Shown: piece after piece, positions 1-7,532 of the stretch
How positions within the stretch are numbered: position 1 is the first letter of the stretch
Layout of the letters: the number at the start of each line of letters is the position of its first letter
Assembly: GCA_036388675.1 (NCBI GenBank)
Contig: DASVRI010000045.1
Location: 1-64,000 of the forward strand
Source of the DNA: DASVUS01 sp036388675
GTDB lineage: Bacteria; Armatimonadota; Abditibacteriia; Abditibacteriales; Abditibacteriaceae
Length of the DNA stretch: 64,000 nucleotides
Direction: 5' to 3'
Notes under the pieces: generated by a model
Told to the model about the DNA's origin: nothing
Databases searched by the model: none
Seen by the model: the letters and a program-made list of their open reading frames with translations, nothing else
Program-made: the position numbers and the translations under genes

Positions 1-700
1 TGACTACAACAAAATCAATCCACCTCTGTCGTTAGACAGATGTGAATCAACATCCGTAGCCGCGAAAGATACTCACTTCCTTTGAACCTTAACCGTTAAG
101 CTAAAGCTCAAAAGGACCCTCGACGAAATTTTCGTTCTCACTACTTCTATCTTTCGATAGAAGCTTCTTCTTCAATATGCAGTTTTCAAAGATCTCAACT
201 TCACCAATTCAGAGACAAACGTCTCCTCAGTCAGTGGCTGATGTGAATACTCAATTACGAGTACTCGGATCAATCACTGCCAGTTACTGCTTCGGCATCA
301 CTGCCTCACAGAACTCTCAATCGCAAAGGGACGCGACAGGTAATCTTACTCTGTCACATACAAGAAATCAAGGGCGCAAGAAAACTTTATTAGCTTTCTT
401 TCAAGTTGTTTTACAGCAGGTTCAGCAATGGGATTCTGCGGTGACCCGACACTTGAAGGAGGTTCCCAATCGGGAGGTAAGGTGTCGGTGATTCGCGGAG
501 GAGTCTCTTCAGAGGCTCACTATCTCTTGGGTTACAACTATTGTTTGCAACTCGCTGGATTCATAATTATACACGAACCAACGTCGTTGTGGTTCCATTC
601 TCAAAAATATTTTTCAGAGTTTTTCAACTCGTTGTTCTCTTTAAGCGGAGCCTCATTATAAACGGCAGACGTTCGAGACGGTTCCAGTATTTTCTAACTT
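1..700 (-). other. Probable leader of an rRNA operon (partial, genes lie left of the window)
   Basis: This AT-richer stretch has no convincing gene. On the minus strand, 191-173 reads CTTTGAAAACTGCATATTG, which resembles the boxA-linked CTTTGAAAACTG signature common just upstream of 16S or in rRNA spacers. A hairpin at about 21-47 (CACCTCTGTC / GACAGATGTG) and a small one at 147-160 could be processing stems. Perfect TATAAT boxes occur on the minus strand at 566-571 and 655-660, though I see no good -35 at 17 bp from either. The rRNA itself is not in the window, so this is an inference from the leader signature and the absence of coding sequence. Confidence 0.45.
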
Positions 701-732
701 TTTCTTCAAGGTTCGCAGTGGCCTCTAACTTC

Positions 733-760
733 AGCCGTATCCTTGCGGATACGGCTTTTC
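733..760 (+). terminator. Hairpin with T-run
   Basis: A perfect 10-bp stem (AGCCGTATCC / GGATACGGCT) with a TTGC loop is followed by TTTTC on the plus strand. It lies between the bchE-like stop (800) and the rRNA-leader region. On the minus strand the downstream side is not T-rich, so it looks oriented against the neighbouring gene. Confidence 0.5.
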
Positions 761-799
761 AAACGTTCGGAATATTAGTCGCGTTCCACGGTTTCGCAC

Positions 800-2359
800 T
801 TAACGAGTACTCGTTTCCACAGCATCCAGCTTCAGCGAGAGAATGACATTCTGCCTTTGCTTCTTAGCAGGGACTTGCAGCGCATTTTCTTCTGCATCCT
901 GCGGAGCGCCCCAGAACTCGGCCAACGTGGGGCCGTGCTCTTCGCGATGGTCGCGCACGAAGAAGCTGCGGATCTCGTGAAACCAGACACGCCGCCCTAC
1001 CCGATAGTACCAGCGGATGCAGTCGCGGATTGGCCGGTCGGGATGTGCCGCGAGTCGCCACAGCGAGCGCGGACGCAACTGCATCGCGATCTCGATGCCT
1101 TTTACCCATAGCAGAACGCGCCAGGGAGCGACGTGCCGCGTCTTGAGAACCTGATGTTTGTAATCCCACTTCTTTTGATCGGTTTGAATCACCTGTCGCT
1201 CAGCGGCCAAACGGAAGAACGGCGTCCAGCGATGCGGCGTGACATACATGAGCTGAATCTGATCCGGGTCGTAAGAGAGAAGCTGTCTCAGGCCGCGCCA
1301 GTAGTCGCGATCGGTTTCCTCTTCAAAACCGACGACCCACGTGGCCATCGAAAGAATGCCATGTTGGCGCAGCAGTTTAATGGCTTCGCGGTCTTTGGTA
1401 GTTGTGCCGCCTTTGCGAATCTTGAGCAGCGTCGCCTCGTCGTAGCTTTCCATGCCCATGAGGAAGCGCGCCACGCCGGCCTTCTTATACAGGTGCAGAA
1501 TGTCGGCGTCGCGCACGATGTCATCGGCGCGCGTGGAGCCAACAATGGTGAGATTCACGTTTTCGGCGATAAGCGCTTCGAGGAATTCGCGCCACACTTT
1601 CTTGTTGGAGGTCGGGTTCTCGTCGGCAAAGTTGACGACTTCCACGCCGTGTTCGCGATGCAGCCACGCCAGTTCGGCAGCGAACTTCTTTGGGTCGCGA
1701 TGGCGCCAGCGCGTCCAGAATCCGCGCTGGCCGCAGTAGTTGCACAGATGCGGACAACCACGCGAAAACTGCACCACAACTGCGCGCTTGTCTCCCCAAT
1801 AGCTGTAACGGCTGCATTCAATCAATTCCCAGCCGACGCGGTAATCATCCAGTACTTGAATGGTGGCAGCGGGCGGCGTGGCGAAAGGTTCGCCGTCTTT
1901 GCGGAAAGCGATGCCGGGAATCTCATCAAGGTCACCGCCTGTTGCCAGAGCGTGCATGACACGAGTACTCGTTTCTTCGCCTTCGCCGCGCACCACGACA
2001 TCAATTTGCGGTTCGCTGCTCAGTACATCGCGCCAGTGGTAGGTCGGGAACACACCGCCGTACACAATGTGCGCCTGCGGGATTTCGCTGCGCAGCAGAC
2101 GCGTGATCTCGGCTACGGTAGGATGCGCCGAAGTCGAACCGGAATGGCCCAGCAGAACGGCTTGCGGCGCGTAGGCTTTGGCTTGCTCAATGATATCTGT
2201 AGTTGAAAGCGGGCCGAATTCCGCATCGAGAAGTTGTACTTGGTGTCCGGCATCAAGGAGCGGGCCGCCGATGGCCAGCAGCCCCAAAGGCGGCAAGTGC
2301 TCGCGCGGAATGCGGCTACCGATAGCGGTGTGCGGCGGGTTGATGAGAAGAATGCGCAT
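800..2359 (-). CDS. bchE: BchE-type B12-binding radical SAM cyclase
   Basis: The 519-aa product begins with a Rossmann-like cobalamin-binding segment (MRILLINPPHTAIGSRIP, later GHSGSTSAHP and YGGVFPTYHW). A radical SAM domain follows, with the 4Fe-4S motif CPHLCNYC (C202, C206, C209; C-x3-C-x2-C). The stretch GQRGFWTRWRHRD and the downstream HGVEVVNFADENPT, GSTRADDIVRDAD and YDPDQIQL segments are typical of the anaerobic Mg-protoporphyrin IX monomethyl ester oxidative cyclase family. That enzyme builds the isocyclic ring E of bacteriochlorophyll without oxygen. An AAGGA lies about 12 nt before the ATG. No other chlorophyll gene is in the window, so a different porphyrin or corrin substrate is possible. 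Family assignment is strong; the exact reaction is inferred. Confidence 0.85.
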   Translation of the reverse strand: MRILLINPPHTAIGSRIPREHLPPLGLLAIGGPLLDAGHQVQLLDAEFGPLSTTDIIEQAKAYAPQAVLLGHSGSTSAHPTVAEITRLLRSEIPQAHIVYGGVFPTYHWRDVLSSEPQIDVVVRGEGEETSTRVMHALATGGDLDEIPGIAFRKDGEPFATPPAATIQVLDDYRVGWELIECSRYSYWGDKRAVVVQFSRGCPHLCNYCGQRGFWTRWRHRDPKKFAAELAWLHREHGVEVVNFADENPTSNKKVWREFLEALIAENVNLTIVGSTRADDIVRDADILHLYKKAGVARFLMGMESYDEATLLKIRKGGTTTKDREAIKLLRQHGILSMATWVVGFEEETDRDYWRGLRQLLSYDPDQIQLMYVTPHRWTPFFRLAAERQVIQTDQKKWDYKHQVLKTRHVAPWRVLLWVKGIEIAMQLRPRSLWRLAAHPDRPIRDCIRWYYRVGRRVWFHEIRSFFVRDHREEHGPTLAEFWGAPQDAEENALQVPAKKQRQNVILSLKLDAVETSTR

Positions 2360-2500
2360 CGTGTTCCATATCCTTCACATACGTGGATTTGTTGTTCTCC
2401 ACTGTATGCGCGACAACGGACGCACGCCGCTCCTTGAGGGGCTTTTTACGAGCACCTGAGTGCTTGTATATCGAGGCTTATGTCTGCGGAAGCGGGCTCT

Positions 2501-2692
2501 CTAGGGGCGAGGAACGTTCGTGGCCTCGGTTACACCAGAGCTATTCTGAGCGACGTTTAAAACGGCGTCGAACTTGCGTGCCAGAAGGGTAAAAATCACG
2601 AGAAGCGCCAATCCCATTAAAGCGACAAGGAGGCCATATTCCACCAATGTCTGCCCTTTTTCTTCTGCCGCGAACCGGCGAATCTTGTTCAT
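2501..2692 (-). CDS. Flp/Fap-type (type IVb) pilin
   Basis: This 63-aa protein has a short basic leader (MNKIRRFAAEEKGQ) followed by TLVEYGLLVALMGLALLVIF, the hydrophobic N-terminal helix of Flp pilins used in tight adherence. The EKGQTLVEYGL sequence around the processing and Glu+5 position is characteristic. No prepilin peptidase or Tad machinery is nearby, so assembly genes must be elsewhere. There is no Shine-Dalgarno; a TAGATT hexamer lies 6 nt before the ATG, which could mean a leaderless transcript (inference). The gene stands alone, transcribed towards bchE. Confidence 0.85.
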   Translation of the reverse strand: MNKIRRFAAEEKGQTLVEYGLLVALMGLALLVIFTLLARKFDAVLNVAQNSSGVTEATNVPRP

Positions 2693-3200
2693 GGGGGCAA
2701 TCTAATATGCAAAGCCAGTGCCTTGATCCAAATCCATGCGCAAGATCTCCAAACAAGCCGTTGCAGCACACACCAGGTTTTGCAAGGGCAGGCCACCGGC
2801 TCTGAGTACTCGTCTCCTGCTTGCAGTTACCCGTTCGGGCAGCGTGGACTTACAAGCATTTACAAAGCAGTTGCCTTGACGGTATGAAGACAGGGATATT
2901 CTTGCGTATTCCTCTTCGTCGTCAACGCGTTCGTTCGTCGTCAACTCGCTCGGCATCTGGAAAGTGCTCTGGTTCAAAGAGTCGCGTCACGGCAAGGCGG
3001 TTGGCGCGCAGGTGGTCGAAGTAAAACCAGACACCCGGCACGACAAAGAGTACTCGCTATCGCTGTTTTCGGCAGTGTGACGCGCGCCGCATGGCATATC
3101 AGTGCAAAATTTGCAGCGATGCGCTAGGATTCAAAGTGCTCATTGACTTTACTGCTCAAGCGCGATTCTGCCGCGTTGCTTACTCTATCTTTTATATGTC
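2693..3200. other. Intergenic spacer without a clear gene
   Basis: The spacer separates the pilin (minus) from the MFS gene (plus) and holds two GAGTACTC copies (2804, 3048). On the plus strand an open frame ending at 3080 has protein-like composition (GIWKVLWFKESRHGK, then VVEVKPDTRHDKEYS) but no usable start. It may be the tail of a decayed gene. I cannot support any functional gene here. Confidence 0.4.
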
Positions 3201-4961
3201 ATGAATGTCACGACCAGAAACGACCCTGATAGCACGTCCGCCGCCTCCGAAGGTGCGGTGGCTACGAAACCACCCGATGAGAAGTCGCCTGCTCCGAAGC
3301 GACAAATTCCCACCTGGATGCCCCTGCGCTCGCCAGTGTTTAGGGCTGTGTGGTTGGCCAGCCTCGCTTCCAATGTCGGCTCATGGATGCATGAAGTCGG
3401 CGCCTCGTGGCTGATGACTTCTCTCACCAGAAATGAGCAGATGAACGCCTTGGTCTCGGGAGCGGTCTCGCTGCCCATGTTTTTGCTGGCGTTACCCGCG
3501 GGCGCCCTGGCCGACATCGTCGATCGGCGCAAGCTCATCATTTGCACACAGACCTGGGCCATGTTCGTGGCAGGCACTTTGGCCACTCTGACGTTACTCA
3601 ATGTGACGGCGCCGTGGATACTTCTGTTTTTCACTTTGCTGATGGGCCTGGGATCGGCGATGACCGGCCCCGCCTGGCAAGCCTTGCTGCCGGAGATGGT
3701 GAAACGCCGCCAGTTGCCCGCCGCGATGAGCCTGGGCGGAGTGGCCTGGAACCTGTCGCGCATCGTCGGCCCACTGCTGGGTGGAGCCATCATCAGCGTG
3801 GCCGCCGGCTTGCTGCCCAATCGCGTTACCGCTCCCGGCGTAGTATTCGCAGTCAACGCGGTTTCTTTTCTGGGTGTGGTAGCCGTTTTCGCGCGGTGGA
3901 AGCGAGCGCCACATGAGTCGAACCTGCCGCCGGAGCATATTCTCAGCGCTGTAAGAGCAGGCTGGCGCTACACCCGCCACTCACCGGAATTACGTGCCAT
4001 CCTGGTGCGCAACGGCGCCTTTATGCTGTGCATCTCGGCACAGTTTTCATTGTTGCCGCTTTATGCGCGCACCCTGCTGCATCTCAATGCCAGTGGCTAT
4101 GCTTCGCTGCTGGCGTTCTTTGGCGCAGCCGCTGTGCTTTCCAATATCCTCTTCCCGCGCCTGCGCGAGCGGTTCACGCCCAGCCAACTACTCTTCTACT
4201 CAACACTGGCTAACTCTTTCAACCTGTTGATTCTCGCTCTGGTGCCGGGGCGAGTACCCGAAGCCACAGCCGTGTGGCTGGTGCGCGCTTCGCTGCTGTT
4301 TGGCGGCACGGCCTGGCCCATCGTGATGCAAACATGTCAGGTGACACTCGTGCGCTCGGTGCCCAACTGGGTGCGCTCACGGGCCGCCGGGATGTTCACT
4401 CTGGTATTTATGGGAAGTTCCACCGTGGGCAGCATCGTTTGGGGGACTGTAGCGCGGCAACAGGGCATTCCTCTGGCGTTTGTGGGTGCCGCCGCTGTTC
4501 TGTTGTTAGGGTTGATAGCTCTGCGCGGCTTTGTCATTGTCGATCCGGGCCGGGCCAACCTGTCGCCATCAGAGCACTGGCCCGACCCCGTCATGGCCGT
4601 GGAGCCTTCGCCTGAAGAAGGCCCCGTGCTGATTATGGTCGAATATAACATCGCGCTGGAAGAAGCCGATGCTTTCATGGCCGCGATGCAGCCGGTGCGT
4701 CGCATGAGGTTGCGCGACGGTGCCTTGCGCTGGGACTTGTTCCAAGACACCTCCGACCCCACGCGCTGGCTGGAAACGCTCATGGCCGAATCGTGGAACG
4801 AACATTTGCGCCAGCACACTCGCATCACGCACGCCGACCGGGAAATCGAAGCTGTTGCCTGGGCTTATCATCGCGGCGAGGATGGGCCACGCGTGACGCA
4901 CCTGATAGCGCCCGGCCCGCATCCCAAAGCGGACGATGCGGACGATGACAGCGACGACTGA
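3201..4961 (+). CDS. MFS exporter of the MFS_3 (transmembrane secretion effector) type
   Basis: The 586-aa product has about twelve hydrophobic segments between residues 35 and 425. The first loop contains SNVGSWMHEVGASWLMT and the loop between TM2 and TM3 contains DIVDRRKLI, both typical of the MFS_3 family that includes EntS-like siderophore exporters. A soluble C-terminal domain of about 110 residues follows (EYNIALEEADAFMAAM to GDGPRVTHLI region), which is usual in this family and resembles an antibiotic-biosynthesis-monooxygenase fold. The substrate cannot be predicted. The start at 3201 has no clear Shine-Dalgarno. The gene is monocistronic, and the acidic C-terminus (DDADDDSDD) is notable. 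Confidence 0.88.
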   Translation: MNVTTRNDPDSTSAASEGAVATKPPDEKSPAPKRQIPTWMPLRSPVFRAVWLASLASNVGSWMHEVGASWLMTSLTRNEQMNALVSGAVSLPMFLLALPAGALADIVDRRKLIICTQTWAMFVAGTLATLTLLNVTAPWILLFFTLLMGLGSAMTGPAWQALLPEMVKRRQLPAAMSLGGVAWNLSRIVGPLLGGAIISVAAGLLPNRVTAPGVVFAVNAVSFLGVVAVFARWKRAPHESNLPPEHILSAVRAGWRYTRHSPELRAILVRNGAFMLCISAQFSLLPLYARTLLHLNASGYASLLAFFGAAAVLSNILFPRLRERFTPSQLLFYSTLANSFNLLILALVPGRVPEATAVWLVRASLLFGGTAWPIVMQTCQVTLVRSVPNWVRSRAAGMFTLVFMGSSTVGSIVWGTVARQQGIPLAFVGAAAVLLLGLIALRGFVIVDPGRANLSPSEHWPDPVMAVEPSPEEGPVLIMVEYNIALEEADAFMAAMQPVRRMRLRDGALRWDLFQDTSDPTRWLETLMAESWNEHLRQHTRITHADREIEAVAWAYHRGEDGPRVTHLIAPGPHPKADDADDDSDD

Positions 4962-5097
4962 TAACTCTCAGGGTGCATCTACCTGCATCGCAACCGGGGA
5001 CGGCAGGGGTGGTGGAGAGCATTTTGCAGCGGTGGAACGCTCTTTGCAAGAGCTTTCGTGTCGCAGATGTGAGTGTCTTTGCCGGGCACCATTGACA

Positions 5098-5126
5098 TTG
5101 TTTTATGTGTCAAAATAGGTTATAAT
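5098..5126 (+). promoter_or_regulatory. Promoter of the riboswitch transcript
   Basis: TTGTTT (5098-5103) and TATAAT (5121-5126) are separated by 17 bp, placing transcription start at about 5133, just before the conserved riboswitch sequence. A TTGACA at 5092-5097 lies too far away (23 bp) to pair with this -10. Confidence 0.6.
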
Positions 5127-5137
5127 TGAATTGTTAC

Positions 5138-5254
5138 TTCGAAGGGGAGTAGCGACCAATCGAATTGGTGAGCAGGATCGTCAATACAGCGGTATTTACC
5201 GCTCGGCCTGTTCTCTTAGAACCCTCTAAGGCGCAAGACCTTCACATGAGTGAG
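5138..5254 (+). promoter_or_regulatory. yybP-ykoY (manganese) riboswitch
   Basis: The transcript contains the hallmark blocks of the yybP-ykoY family in order: GGGGAGTAGCGACC at about 5144-5157, ATCGTCAATACAGC at about 5177-5190, a helix closed by GCGGTATTTACCGC, GGCCTG, and the terminal GCGCAAGACCTT at 5231-5242. Known members bind Mn2+ and control manganese exporters and related membrane proteins. The 3' aptamer strand is also the left arm of the terminator at 5228-5289, so ligand binding and termination would be mutually exclusive: with metal bound, read-through into the Tim44-domain gene is expected. This call is from remembered consensus blocks; a covariance-model search would settle it. 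Confidence 0.82.
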
Positions 5255-5289
5255 CTAAAGCTCAATCTGTGAGGTCTTGCGCCTTTTTC
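5228..5289 (+). terminator. Riboswitch-controlled intrinsic terminator
   Basis: A long stem pairs AGGCGCAAGACCT (5229-5241) with AGGTCTTGCGCC (5272-5283), followed by TTTTTCTTT. The loop contains a second small hairpin (GAGCTAAAGCTC). The left arm overlaps the last conserved aptamer strand, as expected for a transcriptional switch. Confidence 0.85.
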
Positions 5290-5328
5290 TTTGCAGATTG
5301 AGACGAGGACACTCGAATCAACTCAATA

Positions 5329-5361
5329 ATGCTGCAACCGACTTGTAGCCGGTTGCAGCAT
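5329..5361 (+). promoter_or_regulatory. Hairpin directly before the Tim44-gene ribosome site
   Basis: A 12-bp perfect stem (ATGCTGCAACCG / CGGTTGCAGCAT) ends 5 nt before the GGAGG at 5367-5371. Its position suggests an effect on translation or mRNA stability, in addition to the upstream riboswitch. Confidence 0.55.
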
Positions 5362-5376
5362 CAAACGGAGGACAAG

Positions 5377-6435
5377 ATGTTAAGACATTGGATGAGAAGA
5401 GTTGGCAGCGCCAAACTGATTGCGCTGGCCGCTGTTGGTCTGCTTACGAGCAGTGCGCTTATGGAAACGGCTGAGGCACGTTTTGGACGATCCGGTGGCG
5501 GGTTTTCTCGTTCGTTCGGCAGTCGCGGCTCACGCACTTTTGGCGGCGGGCAGTCGCGCCAGATGCAACCCATACAACGGAACCGACAGAACCAGGATCA
5601 GGTGGCTGGGGCAAACGGCGTCAACACGCGCGCCAATCGCCCCTCGTGGTTGCAGCGCAACCCGCTGTTGGGCGGCTTGATGGGCGCCATTGCCGGTACA
5701 GTTCTGGGTGCCATGCTGATTAACGCCTTTGGCGGCATGGGTGGTTTCGGCGGCATCCTCATGCTGTTTTTACTGGGCATGGCGCTCTTTGCCGTGTTCC
5801 GCATGTTCCGCAATCGCCAGCCGCAGGCTGTGGCCGGTGGCTTCGGGCATGGGCGAACCCCCGCTCCCATGGGCCGTGACTACACAACTGGAATGAGCGC
5901 TCCAACACATCGCGAGTACTCGTCCGGCGGTTCGCATTGGGGTTCCGAGGATGATGATACGGGCGGCACCGCTACGGCTGTGAACTCGCAAACACGCGAG
6001 CAAGGCCTGGCCGCCATCGCGCTTGAAGATCCGAAGATGAACAGTGAGAGGCTGCAGGACACGCTCACCAACCGCTTCTTCCAGATTCAGGAAGCTTGGT
6101 CCGAGGGAGATCGCGTCAAGCTCAACTTGGCCGTGGCTCCGGAGATGTATGACGAGTTCATCGGTGATCTCGATGCCATGGAGCGGCGCAACGAGCGCAA
6201 TGTCATCAAGAACATTGTGATGCGCTCCTTTGACATCACCGAAGCGTGGCAGGAAGGCGATGTGGAGTATGCCACAGCTCATATCAACGCTCGCCTCATT
6301 GATTACACCGAGCGCAACGGTCAAGCCATTGAGGGCGATCCTGCCAACCCGGTGCAGTTCAGCGAGTACTGGACATTTGTGCGTTCCCGCGGACGTGGCG
6401 ACTGGAAACTGAGCGCCATCAACCAGGAAGCGTAA
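5377..6435 (+). CDS. Tim44-domain membrane-associated protein
   Basis: The 352-aa product starts at ATG 5377 behind a good Shine-Dalgarno (GGAGG). An N-terminal signal or anchor (RRVGSAKLIALAAVGLL) is followed by a Gly/Ser/Arg-rich stretch (FGRSGGGFSRSFGSRGSRTF). A glycine-rich transmembrane hairpin comes next (LLGGLMGAIAGTVLGAML, then GGILMLFLLGMALFAVF). The C-terminal half (about residues 210-350) matches the Tim44-like domain: LTNRFFQIQEAWSEGD, YDEFIGDLDAMERRNERN and YWTFVRSRGRGDWKLSAINQ. Bacterial Tim44-like proteins are secreted or membrane-bound and of unknown function. What stands out is the regulation: the gene sits behind a manganese riboswitch and terminator. Confidence 0.85.
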   Translation: MLRHWMRRVGSAKLIALAAVGLLTSSALMETAEARFGRSGGGFSRSFGSRGSRTFGGGQSRQMQPIQRNRQNQDQVAGANGVNTRANRPSWLQRNPLLGGLMGAIAGTVLGAMLINAFGGMGGFGGILMLFLLGMALFAVFRMFRNRQPQAVAGGFGHGRTPAPMGRDYTTGMSAPTHREYSSGGSHWGSEDDDTGGTATAVNSQTREQGLAAIALEDPKMNSERLQDTLTNRFFQIQEAWSEGDRVKLNLAVAPEMYDEFIGDLDAMERRNERNVIKNIVMRSFDITEAWQEGDVEYATAHINARLIDYTERNGQAIEGDPANPVQFSEYWTFVRSRGRGDWKLSAINQEA

Positions 6436-6456
6436 ACCTTTGCAGTGAGTAACAAG

Positions 6457-6497
6457 AGGAGCGCGTGTTCTCAGCAACTGAACACGCGCTCCTTTTG
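6457..6497. terminator. Bidirectional terminator between Tim44 gene and osmC
   Basis: A 14-bp perfect stem (AGGAGCGCGTGTTC at 6457-6470, complement at 6480-6493) is followed by TTTT. It lies between convergent genes and can serve both. Confidence 0.85.
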
Positions 6498-6513
6498 CTG
6501 TTTATGCCACAGG

Positions 6514-6939
6514 TCAGGCTTCGAGTCTGGCGTCCATGGTGATTTCGGCTTTCAACAGTTTTGAAATCGGGCAACCTTCTTTGGCATTTTTGGCCGCTGT
6601 GTCAAAGGCCGCTTGCTCCGCGCCGGCGATGCGCGCCACGACATCGAGATGAACCTTTGTCACTTCCCAACCGCTCGCCACATTCTCCAGCGTGACCGCC
6701 GCTGTGGTTTCGATGCTCTGCGCCACGAGACCGGCAGCGCCCAGTTGTCCGGACAGGGCCATCGAAAAGCAACCCGCATGGGCCGCTGCAATTAGCTCTT
6801 CGGGATTGGTGCCGATGCCATCTTCAAAACGGGTACCGAACGAGTACTGAGTTTGCTGCAACACTCCACTATCACTAGAGATGGTGCCTTTGCCGTCTTT
6901 TAGCCCACCTTGCCACACTGCCGATGCTTTACGTTTCAT
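6514..6939 (-). CDS. osmC: OsmC-family peroxiredoxin
   Basis: The 141-aa product is the usual size for OsmC. The two redox cysteines are present: C57 in AHAGCFSMAL and C123 in EGCPISKLL. The PEELIAAAHA segment supplies the conserved Glu. OsmC enzymes reduce organic hydroperoxides using these cysteines. I place the start at ATG 6939 because an AAGGAAC Shine-Dalgarno lies just upstream; the frame stays open further 5' but has no ribosome site there. The gene is convergent with the Tim44-domain gene and divergent from the thioesterase. Confidence 0.9.
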   Translation of the reverse strand: MKRKASAVWQGGLKDGKGTISSDSGVLQQTQYSFGTRFEDGIGTNPEELIAAAHAGCFSMALSGQLGAAGLVAQSIETTAAVTLENVASGWEVTKVHLDVVARIAGAEQAAFDTAAKNAKEGCPISKLLKAEITMDARLEA

Positions 6940-7040
6940 GCTGTTCCTTGTTAACTGAATTCGTGAGAAGCACGGTGAACTTCTCACACTTACTTTGGCA
7001 GAAACTTGGTGCAGGCTTCAAGCCCATCCATTTTCTTCTT

Positions 7041-7457
7041 ATGTCTTCTCCTATTCCATTCCAACTCGCGCTGCACGTCCAGGATACGGATATTGACCAA
7101 CAGGGCCACGTCAACAACCTGGTTTACCTGCGCTGGGTGCAGGATGTGGCGACGGCGCACTGGCAATCTTTCGCTTCAGAAGACAACCAGGACACACTGC
7201 TGTGGGTCGTGATGCGCCATGAGATCGACTACATGGTTCCGGCGCTGATGGGCGATGAACTGCTGGTTCGCACCTGGGTCGGCAAAGCAAGTGGTCTCAC
7301 CTTCGAGCGGCATACTGAAATTGTGCGAGCCGCCGACGAGCAGAAACTGGCACGCGCGCGAACTTTGTGGTGCCCGCTGAGTACTCGCACGGGACGACCA
7401 CAGCGCATTTCGGCCCAGTTGCGCGCCCAATTCTCGGCCATGCAACAAGATATGTAA
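7041..7457 (+). CDS. Hot-dog acyl-CoA thioesterase (4HBT/YbgC-like)
   Basis: The 138-aa product carries the 4HBT signature VQDTDIDQQGHVNNLVYLRWVQD, with the catalytic Asp/His-type loop (DIDQQGHVNN) near residues 15-25. The core beta strands are VMRHEIDYMVPALMGDELLVRTWV and LTFERHTEIVR. Such enzymes hydrolyse acyl-CoA thioesters in the cytoplasm. The frame is open upstream to about 6924, but homology begins at MSSPIPFQL, so ATG 7041 is preferred. There is no strong Shine-Dalgarno. The spacing of 75 nt to the helicase gene allows co-transcription. Confidence 0.85.
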   Translation: MSSPIPFQLALHVQDTDIDQQGHVNNLVYLRWVQDVATAHWQSFASEDNQDTLLWVVMRHEIDYMVPALMGDELLVRTWVGKASGLTFERHTEIVRAADEQKLARARTLWCPLSTRTGRPQRISAQLRAQFSAMQQDM

Positions 7458-7532
7458 GCGGCGTTCAACAGTTGAGCGAGATCACCGTTTTTACCTGCAC
7501 AGTGTGGCGTCGTCCTTGCACCAGTGGCTTGT

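Noticed and set aside
1133..2206. 357-aa plus-strand frame opposite bchE
   Set aside because: Antisense frame of a clear radical SAM gene; its sequence shows no domain.
2702..2977. 91-aa minus-strand frame next to the pilin gene
   Set aside because: No ribosome site, no recognisable family, Cys/Arg-rich shadow-like composition, and antisense to the equally weak plus-strand remnant.
2883..3080. Plus-strand frame with protein-like tail (GIWKVLWFKESRHGK)
   Set aside because: No start codon after the preceding stop, and no recognised homologue. It could be a pseudogene remnant but cannot be supported.
5092..5126. TTGACA at 5092 as the -35 of the riboswitch promoter
   Set aside because: Its spacing to TATAAT is 23 bp; TTGTTT at 5098 gives 17 bp.
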